7,344 nucleotides of DNA from Rubripirellula sp. (GTDB taxonomy: Bacteria > Planctomycetota > Planctomycetia > Pirellulales > Pirellulaceae): assembly GCA_029287555.1 (NCBI GenBank), contig JARFQX010000376.1, positions 1-7,344 of the forward strand, read 5' to 3'. Under the pieces are notes generated by a model. The model was not told the origin of the DNA and searched no databases. It worked only from the letters and a program-made list of their open reading frames with translations. This document shows, piece by piece, positions 1 through 6,204 of the stretch. Every line of letters starts with the position of its first letter. Positions within the stretch are counted from its first letter, which is position 1. The translations under genes were made by a program, and so were the position numbers.

Positions 1-2614
1 TATTCATTGCACGCCGCAACGCGGCAACTCGACGTTCAAGCTCGGCGACCAACGAGCCCGGCAGCCCCTTGGGCACGCGGTCCATGTCGACATACATCGA
101 CGGAGCCGCCTCCATCAATCGCTGCAGGGAATGCCGATCCACTTCCGTATCTCGCAACACCAAGTGCTTCAACGCAAACCCGTCGGAGCAAATCAGATCG
201 ACCAATTCTGAACCGACCTCGCAACCGGATAGATCAAGCGTTTCGAGGCCACCGTTTCTCAACAACCGACGCAGCTTCGACGGAGCAATCGGCACCCCAG
301 CGAGATAGAGCTCGCTGACCTGAGTCAACTCGCCCAACGCATCGGCAGCTGCATCATTCAGGGGAACTCGCTTGATTGACACGCGGCGCAGCGACTCAAT
401 CCGGCTGAGCCATCCGATGGTCTCCACCGAAATCTCCGTATCGTCCAGATTGACTTCCCACAGGCCGGTCAATGAGGACCAGTCGCGAATCACATCGTCG
501 TTGAGGGATGTGCCAGGCAAGGCCAAGAACGTCAGCTCACGGAGATTGCCGATCCGGCGGAGCATGTCTTGAGAGACGGCCGGATACGCAAGTGTCAAGC
601 GATCCAGCGCATCGCAGCGGAGCACTTGATCAACCACCTCATCGTCGATCCCTTCGCCACCGCCGGTGAACCACTCCAGATCGCGCAGTCCTTCGAACGT
701 CGCGTTCTCTGGCCACGGCCCTTCCACCGCGAAACCTCGCAAGCCCGCCGCGTTGCGGATCTCAAGCACGTCTGGGGTACGCGTGAGTCGAATGTTGGTC
801 CTCAATTGCGGCAGGTCGACAATGCGAAGTTCCCGCAACTGCTCCAGCGGCGTCAGATGGAGCTCCTTGAGTTGGTCTCGACCCCGCAAATCACACAGCG
901 CCAGTCCTTTGACATGACTCCTCAGGACTTTCAAGTTGGGAAATCGATCCAGCAGCCAGGTCAGGGCGTCCTCCGCCAGCGGTGTGCTACCAATATTCAG
1001 GGTTTCCAGCTGACGCATTCCTTCCAGCCCCTGAACTTGATCGTACACCAATCCCGTGTGACTCAGGTGCAGATGCCGTACACCCGAGTTGTCCGAGAGC
1101 GATGAAAGGTCGTTGCACTCCAGCGGCAAATAGGAAAGATCCAACACCGTGGGGCCCTGCATCTTCCCGAAGTGATCAATCCAACTCTGACACCGGTCGG
1201 GATCCACCGCTTGGGGAAAGACCCCACCCACCAAGGTCGTCAGAAAGGAACCGAGCGAGAATTTGCGGAGCCCTCTCGCCCGCGAGATCGATAATCGCTC
1301 CAGGTCGCGTGCGAAACAATCAAACTTACGCAGACTGTCGGCCCCGTCGATCTCGAGTGATCGTACCCAAGTCATTCCCGGTATCTTCGTGTTCGTACTG
1401 ATCACGAATCGCAAGTCCGCAATCTCCTCATCGACCCGAGCCAGGCGTGGAACGCTCTTGAGACACAAATCATGTTTCTGAACGCGATCGATGCAAAGCC
1501 TCTCGAGCCGCGGCAGATCAATCAAACGTAGCGACAGCACGGCATCGTTCATGATCTCGCTGCGCCGCACGACGCGAAGAACGCGCAGACGAGGCCAGTC
1601 CTCGAGAGTCAGCGAAGCGGATATCCCATCCTCGGGTCGCGATAATGAGAAGCTCTCGACGGTCGACGACCAGCCCGGCTTACCAATTCGATCGAGTTCA
1701 ATATTCGTGAAGGAAAGGTCGACCTGCCTCAATGGCATCCGGTCGAATCGCCTCAACTGCTCCGAGTCGAGGTTGGTTCGGGACAATCGAAGTTGTCGCA
1801 GCCAAGGCAAAGCGACAATTGCGTTGAGATCGGAATCCGCCAAGTCTCGACGGCTGAGTTGCAAAGCGCAGAGATGTGGGTTGCCCGAGAGTCGGTGCAA
1901 CGGCCGAGAATCAAAATCGCCGGCGTAGCAGTGAATCGAAGCGAGCGAGGAAGCGGAGCAGATCGCATTGGCGACCTGTTGACTGGCTCCGAAGACGTGC
2001 ACCTCGCGAAGGCGTACAAAACGGCGTTTCAAACCATCGGGAACATGATCGTTGATCGCCGCTGGCAACCAGCAACTCAGGCAGGAACTGCCGATCCGGG
2101 AGACCTGCCGGGCAAGCCTCTGGTCCTGCCGAGACGTCGAGTACTGCCATCCGAAGATCGCCCCCGGCACGGCCACGATAGCCAACGCAACACTGCAGTC
2201 GAAGAAGCGACGCAGGATGTGGGAGTCAGGCCGCTCGATCATCTTTCGTCGCCGGATCTGACAGAACAGGTAGACTCCCACTGCGATCAGCAAACCAAAG
2301 GCAAGGTTGTACCCAAGCCGCCACGGAAGCCAGAGACGATCCTGCACCACCAATCCATCGCCGTAGCGAATCCAGTAGCGGAGCGGCCAACCCGCCATCA
2401 CGGGCAGAGTTTGATGAATGCGAAAGCTGCCCCCATTAGGAACTTCCAAAAATCCAACCCAATCCAACTCCGTCTCGACGTACTGATAGGGAAGGTTGGC
2501 CAGAGCGAACGCCACCAACACGATCGTGGCGAGGAGCGTCCCGGCAAGCCGGCTCTTGAGCAACAGCCGACGTGGATCGGTGGGATCCGTCAACCTGGTC
2601 GGGCCAGAGATCAT
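1..2614 (-). CDS. Large leucine-rich-repeat membrane protein, C-terminus beyond the left edge
   Basis: From the ATG at 2614 the minus-strand frame stays open through 871 codons to the window edge, so this is a partial gene lacking its C-terminus. Hydrophobic stretches at about residues 23-42, 101-118 and 139-156 look like three membrane segments. The segment between the first two (about 43-100, rich in Trp and Tyr) would lie on one side of the membrane, and the long remainder on the other. A CxxC pair sits at 178/181. From about 243 to 835 there are irregular leucine-rich repeats, recognisable as LxxLxLxxT/N cores such as LRQLRLSRTNL (272-282), VRHLHLSHTGL (512-522) and LETLDLSGCEV (790-800). 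The repeats are about 22-28 residues long and degenerate. The last residues (about 850-870) look helical and charged, so the end of the gene may be near. LRR domains usually bind proteins, but the partner is unknown. A GAGG lies 8 bases before the ATG. No enzymatic domain is seen. The gene is probably co-transcribed with the two genes upstream. Confidence 0.88.
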   Translation of the reverse strand, partial: MISGPTRLTDPTDPRRLLLKSRLAGTLLATIVLVAFALANLPYQYVETELDWVGFLEVPNGGSFRIHQTLPVMAGWPLRYWIRYGDGLVVQDRLWLPWRLGYNLAFGLLIAVGVYLFCQIRRRKMIERPDSHILRRFFDCSVALAIVAVPGAIFGWQYSTSRQDQRLARQVSRIGSSCLSCWLPAAINDHVPDGLKRRFVRLREVHVFGASQQVANAICSASSLASIHCYAGDFDSRPLHRLSGNPHLCALQLSRRDLADSDLNAIVALPWLRQLRLSRTNLDSEQLRRFDRMPLRQVDLSFTNIELDRIGKPGWSSTVESFSLSRPEDGISASLTLEDWPRLRVLRVVRRSEIMNDAVLSLRLIDLPRLERLCIDRVQKHDLCLKSVPRLARVDEEIADLRFVISTNTKIPGMTWVRSLEIDGADSLRKFDCFARDLERLSISRARGLRKFSLGSFLTTLVGGVFPQAVDPDRCQSWIDHFGKMQGPTVLDLSYLPLECNDLSSLSDNSGVRHLHLSHTGLVYDQVQGLEGMRQLETLNIGSTPLAEDALTWLLDRFPNLKVLRSHVKGLALCDLRGRDQLKELHLTPLEQLRELRIVDLPQLRTNIRLTRTPDVLEIRNAAGLRGFAVEGPWPENATFEGLRDLEWFTGGGEGIDDEVVDQVLRCDALDRLTLAYPAVSQDMLRRIGNLRELTFLALPGTSLNDDVIRDWSSLTGLWEVNLDDTEISVETIGWLSRIESLRRVSIKRVPLNDAAADALGELTQVSELYLAGVPIAPSKLRRLLRNGGLETLDLSGCEVGSELVDLICSDGFALKHLVLRDTEVDRHSLQRLMEAAPSMYVDMDRVPKGLPGSLVAELERRVAALRRAMN

Positions 2615-2622
2615 GTCCAGTG

Positions 2623-2626
2623 CCTC
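2623..2626 (-). promoter_or_regulatory. Ribosome binding site of the LRR gene
   Basis: GAGG, 8 bases before the ATG at 2614. The frame remains open further upstream (beyond 2700), but I found no in-frame ATG there, so this site decides the start. Confidence 0.5.
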
Positions 2627-2744
2627 AGACTCGCTGCGTTTCAGACCAATCCGCTGGCTCGAAGCGATTGTGGGCTCCGAGCGTGACGGGCTCGGAAGAG
2701 CATAACACAGAGGGCAAGAGGTCGTCTGCAGAATTTGCCCAGAC

Positions 2745-2791
2745 AGGCAGCAGCGGCGTGGTCGAGGCAGCAGCGACGTGGTCGAGGCAGG
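2745..2791. repeat. Short 20-base tandem duplication in the 205-base gap
   Basis: Two adjacent 20-base units (2745-2764 and 2765-2784) differ at one base (AGGCAGCAGCGGCGTGGTCG against a version with GAC in the middle). The first seven bases of a third unit follow (2785-2791). It lies between the small membrane protein gene and the LRR gene, in what would be the LRR leader if that gene is in the operon. I see no clear promoter or strong terminator in the rest of this gap. Confidence 0.75.
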
Positions 2792-2819
2792 ACGCACGAG
2801 GGTAACGGCATCCGGGGGA

Positions 2820-3017
2820 TCACGCCCCTAGATCGTGCTTCTCGTTCCCGTCCTCGTCGTAGCGATTGATGGCAAAATAGACGAAGGGAACGGGCAAACA
2901 GGGAAGCAGGACGAGGAAGAACATGCCCACCAGGAAGCTGAAGATGATCGTCAAGACGACAAAGGCCGTCCACAGCCACCAGGTATCACGCCATAATCCC
3001 CAAAGTTGATTCGTCAT
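2820..3017 (-). CDS. Small Trp-rich hydrophobic membrane protein (65 aa)
   Basis: This 65-residue protein has a Trp-rich N-terminus (W6, W9, W13, W14, W16). A continuous hydrophobic region follows at about residues 17-50, long enough for two closely spaced membrane helices broken by the LPCLPVP turn at 38-44. It ends in a short charged tail (NRYDEDGNEKHDLGA). There is no cleavable signal peptide and no catalytic motif. The gene starts 25 bases after the stop codon of the ATPase gene, with GAAGG 6 bases before its ATG, so the two are very likely co-transcribed. I infer that it could be a membrane anchor or partner of the ATPase, but I do not recognise a named family. The hydrophobic profile and good ribosome binding site argue that it is real. 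An alternative overlapping minus-strand frame at 2641-2979 has no such features. Confidence 0.8.
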   Translation of the reverse strand: MTNQLWGLWRDTWWLWTAFVVLTIIFSFLVGMFFLVLLPCLPVPFVYFAINRYDEDGNEKHDLGA

Positions 3018-3023
3018 CGCGGA

Positions 3024-3027
3024 CCTT
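3024..3027 (-). promoter_or_regulatory. Ribosome binding site of the small membrane protein gene
   Basis: AAGG (GAAGG with the preceding base) lies 6 bases before the ATG at 3017, within the 25-base gap after the ATPase stop codon. This supports translation of the short gene. Confidence 0.6.
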
Positions 3028-3042
3028 CGAATCGCCTCTTAT

Positions 3043-5466
3043 TCAGTAAAGCGGTTGCTCTCTGCCTTGCGGATCGACCTGCCACGGCATCCACAGGATC
3101 AACGGGTCGGCGACATTCAAGTCGCTCTTGCGGGGTGGAATCTCCGTCGGCTCCATTTCGATCGAGCGAGTGTCGTACTTTTCGTGGAGCCGGTCCAGGT
3201 CACTCTCCAGGTCCAGCTCCATCTGCTTCCTTTCGTTCTCCAAATCCTCCAGCGCCTGTTCCGCGCGACGAACATCATCGCTCTGTTGTGCCGCGTAGCC
3301 AACACCCCGCGCCGCGGTCGACATCTTCGTCCGCCTGCCACCCATGAGTCCTCCCAACAGCGCGCCGACGATCGACGAGCCAGCGGAGATCATCGACGTA
3401 CGAGACTGACTCCGCTCCCGCTCCAAACGGGCACCCGCCGTTTCAATCTTCTTGACGAGCGAGTCAACTCGCGATCGATACTTGTCCCTCAGCTTTTCAA
3501 TCTCCTCATCTCGCTGTTCTCGCAATCGTTGGGTGAAGTACGCGCGAGCATCGGCTTGGTCACCGGGCGGCGCGTAGCCGGAAACCAGTGGCGACTTGAA
3601 AATCGTCATGTTGTTGTGTCGATACAGGTAATCTCGAAACTTGCTTCGAAACGATCGATACTTGCCCTTGCTCAGCAATTCACTGGGTAGATCGGCGAAT
3701 CCAAAGTCGTCCTCGGGATCGTTCACAAGGTCTGCGTCTTGCGGCAACGGAATACTCGATTCCCACAAGTCGGCGGGTACGCCGCGGTAACACGGCAAGA
3801 TCCGCTTGGCATCCTTCCAAACATCAAGATCCGCTGTCTTGCGAATGAAATGCATCGACCCTTCGGCGTAGAGGGCGGGTCGATAGACCAGCGCGGCCTC
3901 CGCTTGCGGTCGCTGATTGAGTGCCAAGAAACGCTCCTCGATGCCGGCGGGCACGGGAGGTCGCGGCACCAGTGCAACCGTTGCTGGCACCGGCTCGGAC
4001 GAAGCGGGGGCCGATGACGCGGCCGGCTCAGACCTCGCCCTGCGCTGACTCATCAATCGACTGATTTGACCTCGCGCCAGCGGACCGGCCAGGAAGGACA
4101 TGGCCCAGCGGGTTTGAAACACATCGGGCGCCTCGTCGTGGACGTTGTTCATCAAGAAGACGCGTTTGCCTAGTCCTGAAAGCGCGCGATCCATCGTGCC
4201 ACGATCCAGCGTTTGCCCGGCCTGCGTTGCCGCCCCTTCGAGTCCGTCAAGCACGCGGGCTTTGTCCCGCTCGGTCTGCAAACGCCCCAGGAACCACGTG
4301 CCGATGTTCGAAAGACCCTTGTAATCCAAATCAACCGGGTTCTGCGTCGCCAAGACGATTCCGAAACCGAAGGCCCGCGCCTGTTTGAGCAGCGTCAACA
4401 TCGGCGGCTTTGACGGGGGATTGGATACAGGCGGAAAGTAACCCGCCACCTCGTCCATGTAGAATAATCCTCGCAGTGAGCTGGTCCCCGATTGCGTGCG
4501 GACCCAAGCGAGCAACTCATTGAGCAGAATCGTGACGAAAAACATCCGTTCGGTGTCGCTCAAGTGCGCGATCGAAATGATTGACAATCGCGGCCGACCC
4601 TCCGCCGTGTACAGCAGGTTCTTGATCGACAACCGTTCCCCCTGCAACCATGACGCGAACGCCGGCGAGGCCAGAATGTTGTTCAAACGCATCGCCAGCT
4701 TGCTGCGGTCCGTCGGCGACATGAACGAGTCAAGGTCAACGACGCCAACCCGATCGAAAGGAGGTTTCTGAATCAATCGAACGAGTTGACTGACACTCAG
4801 GTTCCTTCCTTCACTCCATTGGTGATGCAAGATCGAAGAGAGCAGAATGTGCTCGGGCGACGTCATCGGATCGGCCTCGATTCCCATCAGCGCGAGTAAG
4901 CCCGAGACCGCACCGGTGATGCGTTCGGCCACGAGTTCCGTATCCTGCATCGCGTCGGGGAGCGGAGCGTCGAAGCTCTTGAGCACCGTCAGCGGCAAAC
5001 CGATGTTGCTGCCGGGTGTGTAGATCGCCATGTCCACCGATTCCTTCAACTTCCGGATTCGGTTCGCCGTTTGCCCCCAGGAAGCGAGGCCGTCGCGCCA
5101 CAGGCTTGCCTTTTCCTCGGCCAATTGCTCAAGCGTGATCCCCTTCCGCCGCGCCTCGCCTTCATCGACCCACGGCTGAAAATCGCTCGGCCTTAGCTCG
5201 GGAAACGTCAACAGCAAATTCGCGAGATCGCCTTTGGGATCCAAACAGATCGCCGGAACGCCATCGAGCGCCGCCTCCTCGAGCAGCGAGATGCACAAAC
5301 CCGTCTTGCCGCTACCGGTCATCCCCACACACATCGCGTGCGTGCAAAGATCGCGGGCGTCATACATCAACAGGTCGTCGAGTAGCTCTCCCGAATCAAG
5401 GTCGTAGCGGCGGCCAAGATAAAAGGACGCAAGCTTCTCAAAGACATCGGCGGACGGCGTGGACAT
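3043..5466 (-). CDS. HerA/FtsK-like P-loop ATPase (DUF87-type) with C-terminal coiled coils
   Basis: With the ATG at 5466 the protein has 807 residues. A Walker A loop, GMTGSGKT, is at 48-55, followed by a strand with CLDPKGDLANL (74-84), typical of the HerA/DUF87 group in which the P-loop opens the domain. Walker B is LFYMDE (334-339). A Gln sensor follows in LATQNPVDL (372-380), and LGRLQTERDKARV (393-405) carries candidate Arg-finger residues. The ATPase core therefore spans about 20-460 with a helical insertion. After a Pro/Ala-rich linker (about 480-505) comes a domain of unknown type (about 510-635). Charged coiled-coil segments follow at about 640-690 and 728-768, separated by a Gly-rich hydrophobic stretch at 691-710. 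Family members are hexameric motors that move DNA or other polymers, but the substrate here is unknown. No nuclease partner such as NurA or SIR2 is adjacent. The frame is open upstream to a TTG at 5631 (862 residues), but that start lacks a good ribosome binding site and its extra 55 residues look unlike a folded domain. Confidence 0.9.
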   Translation of the reverse strand: MSTPSADVFEKLASFYLGRRYDLDSGELLDDLLMYDARDLCTHAMCVGMTGSGKTGLCISLLEEAALDGVPAICLDPKGDLANLLLTFPELRPSDFQPWVDEGEARRKGITLEQLAEEKASLWRDGLASWGQTANRIRKLKESVDMAIYTPGSNIGLPLTVLKSFDAPLPDAMQDTELVAERITGAVSGLLALMGIEADPMTSPEHILLSSILHHQWSEGRNLSVSQLVRLIQKPPFDRVGVVDLDSFMSPTDRSKLAMRLNNILASPAFASWLQGERLSIKNLLYTAEGRPRLSIISIAHLSDTERMFFVTILLNELLAWVRTQSGTSSLRGLFYMDEVAGYFPPVSNPPSKPPMLTLLKQARAFGFGIVLATQNPVDLDYKGLSNIGTWFLGRLQTERDKARVLDGLEGAATQAGQTLDRGTMDRALSGLGKRVFLMNNVHDEAPDVFQTRWAMSFLAGPLARGQISRLMSQRRARSEPAASSAPASSEPVPATVALVPRPPVPAGIEERFLALNQRPQAEAALVYRPALYAEGSMHFIRKTADLDVWKDAKRILPCYRGVPADLWESSIPLPQDADLVNDPEDDFGFADLPSELLSKGKYRSFRSKFRDYLYRHNNMTIFKSPLVSGYAPPGDQADARAYFTQRLREQRDEEIEKLRDKYRSRVDSLVKKIETAGARLERERSQSRTSMISAGSSIVGALLGGLMGGRRTKMSTAARGVGYAAQQSDDVRRAEQALEDLENERKQMELDLESDLDRLHEKYDTRSIEMEPTEIPPRKSDLNVADPLILWMPWQVDPQGREQPLY

Positions 5467-5470
5467 GGTT

Positions 5471-5474
5471 TCCT
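5471..5474 (-). promoter_or_regulatory. Ribosome binding site that decides the ATPase start
   Basis: AGGA (in CAGGAAACC) lies 4 bases before the ATG at 5466. Neither the in-frame ATG at 5478 nor the TTG at 5631 has a comparable purine-rich sequence. The 5466 start also places the P-loop at residue 48, directly after a YLGRRYD-type opening. Confidence 0.55.
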
Positions 5475-5660
5475 GCATCAAGCTGTCTGAGTCGGGACTT
5501 TCCTGATCGGACACGCGGACGAGTCGATCTTGAGACGGCTCCGACCCCGCGTGACGCCCAATCGTAACGCAAACCGTCGATTCGGACGGGGGCTCACCAA
5601 CGACGACGCCCAAAAGCGTCTCGGTCCTCAAAGACTCGGACCGGACCGGAGCCTTGCGTC

Positions 5661-5764
5661 TTGAATTTGCGCTTTCAGCCGAGCCATTGAAAAATCGTAA
5701 CCCAACGCGTCAGGGCTTGTTGATTTAATCGAAACCCGACGCGTTAGTTTTGTAGTTTCGCTAT
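5661..5764 (-). repeat. Left-hand, minus-oriented copies of the 34-38-base intergenic repeat
   Basis: Read on the minus strand, 5764 to 5731 matches the right-hand unit closely, sharing the AAAACT box and ACGCGTCGGGTT. Next, 5730 to 5697 is a diverged copy ending in ACGCGTTGGGTTAC. A third fragment at 5676-5661 reads GAAAGCGCAAATTCAA. The units are head to tail and point towards the ATPase gene. Spacing between the first two is 34 bases (5733 against 5699), shorter than on the right side. Confidence 0.75.
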
Positions 5765-5773
5765 TGGATGTTA

Positions 5774-5863
5774 CCCTCCCGCTTGCGCTCGGGGTCGGAC
5801 GCGGTAGCGGCCGGGGGAGGGCCCTCTCCGGGCCTGAGAGCCCGACTCTCCCAGAGGGAGAGT
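5774..5863. repeat. GC-rich hairpin core of the intergenic repeat element
   Basis: Two nested or adjacent inverted pairs are visible. CCCTCCC (5774-5780) pairs with GGGAGGG (5815-5821). ACTCTCCC (5845-5852) pairs perfectly with GGGAGAGT (5856-5863) across a 3-base AGA loop. No T-run follows the second stem on the plus strand, and both neighbouring genes point away, so a rho-independent terminator is unlikely. It resembles the palindromic cores of bacterial interspersed repeats, though I cannot name the family from sequence alone. Confidence 0.7.
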
Positions 5864-5924
5864 GACGCAAATTGCTTCGCGTTTCCTATCGTTATTCATT
5901 GGAACTGTGGTTTCCAAATCGCTC

Positions 5925-6020
5925 GAAAGCGCAACTTTAAAACTGACCCGTCGGGTTACGAAGAAAGCGCAACTTCAAAACTCGCGCGTCGGGTTGGAAA
6001 AGAATCGCAACTTCAGAAGC
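5925..6020 (+). repeat. Right-hand tandem copies of the 38-base intergenic repeat
   Basis: Two full units (5925-5962 and 5963-6000) and a partial third (6001-6020) have an exact 38-base period: CGCAACTT begins at 5930, 5968 and 6006. Each full unit runs GAAAGCGCAACTTYAAAACT, then a variable CpG-rich stretch, then CGTCGGGTT. The first unit contains a small palindrome, ACCCG-T-CGGGT (5946-5956). The units point towards the phosphorylase gene. A 38-base period is not a multiple of three, so the repeat-derived peptides in this area change frame from unit to unit. Confidence 0.85.
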
Positions 6021-6192
6021 CTTGCCTTGCGGCCCAATCCTCCAAACAGGAGAGAGGCATCCCTCCAACAAGCAGGAGGCGATCGGCGTTGCGAACGAGC
6101 AAGGTTGAAAAGGGACGACCGTCACGTCAAACTTCCAATCCCGGTTTGCCTCAGCGTGACCCTCCGTCAATTACTGGACGCCCGAACTGGGC

Positions 6193-6197
6193 AAGGA
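6193..6197 (+). promoter_or_regulatory. Ribosome binding site of the first phosphorylase gene
   Basis: AAGGA lies 7 bases before the ATG at 6205. It is the strongest ribosome binding site in the window and fixes that start. Confidence 0.7.
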
Positions 6198-6204
6198 ACC
6201 ATCC

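Larger units (their letters stand above)
5467..6204. other. Divergent intergenic region of about 740 bases without a convincing gene
   Basis: The region separates the minus-strand ATPase operon from the plus-strand phosphorylase genes, so promoters for both should lie here. I could not identify a credible -35/-10 pair for either. From 5467 to 5631 it is an in-frame extension of the ATPase frame, probably leader. From about 5661 to 6020 it is repeat DNA (three entries below). From 6021 to 6204 it is the phosphorylase leader. That leader contains a small potential stem (CCTCC at 6062-6066 with GGAGG at 6075-6079) and a widely spaced inverted pair (GTCACG at 6121-6126 and CGTGAC at 6155-6160), both too weak to call. 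Open frames here (minus 5628-5870, plus 5768-6478 and 5862-6212) translate repeat units and lack family character. Confidence 0.7.

Noticed and set aside
1793..2686. Plus-strand open frame of 297 codons, and similar plus-strand frames at 569-1105, 982-1401 and 1491-1928
   Set aside because: They are antisense to the LRR membrane protein gene. Their translations are Arg/Pro/Gln-rich without domain character, and they fit the usual shadow of a high-GC gene.
2814..2828. GGGGG/CCCC inverted pair at the stop codon of the small membrane protein gene, as a terminator
   Set aside because: The stem is only 4-5 bp, no T-run follows on the minus strand, and it overlaps the stop codon.
2641..2979. Minus-strand frame of 112 codons overlapping the small membrane protein gene
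   Set aside because: It overlaps the 65-residue gene in another frame, is Arg/Leu/Pro-rich, and lacks the ribosome binding site and hydrophobic profile seen for that gene.
3055..3690. Plus-strand frame of 211 codons
   Set aside because: It is antisense to the coiled-coil part of the ATPase gene, whose motifs and frame are clear.
5628..5870. Minus-strand frame of 80 codons upstream of the ATPase, overlapping the TTG at 5631
   Set aside because: It begins at a TTG inside the hairpin core and translates the left-hand repeat units, so it is a repeat artefact.
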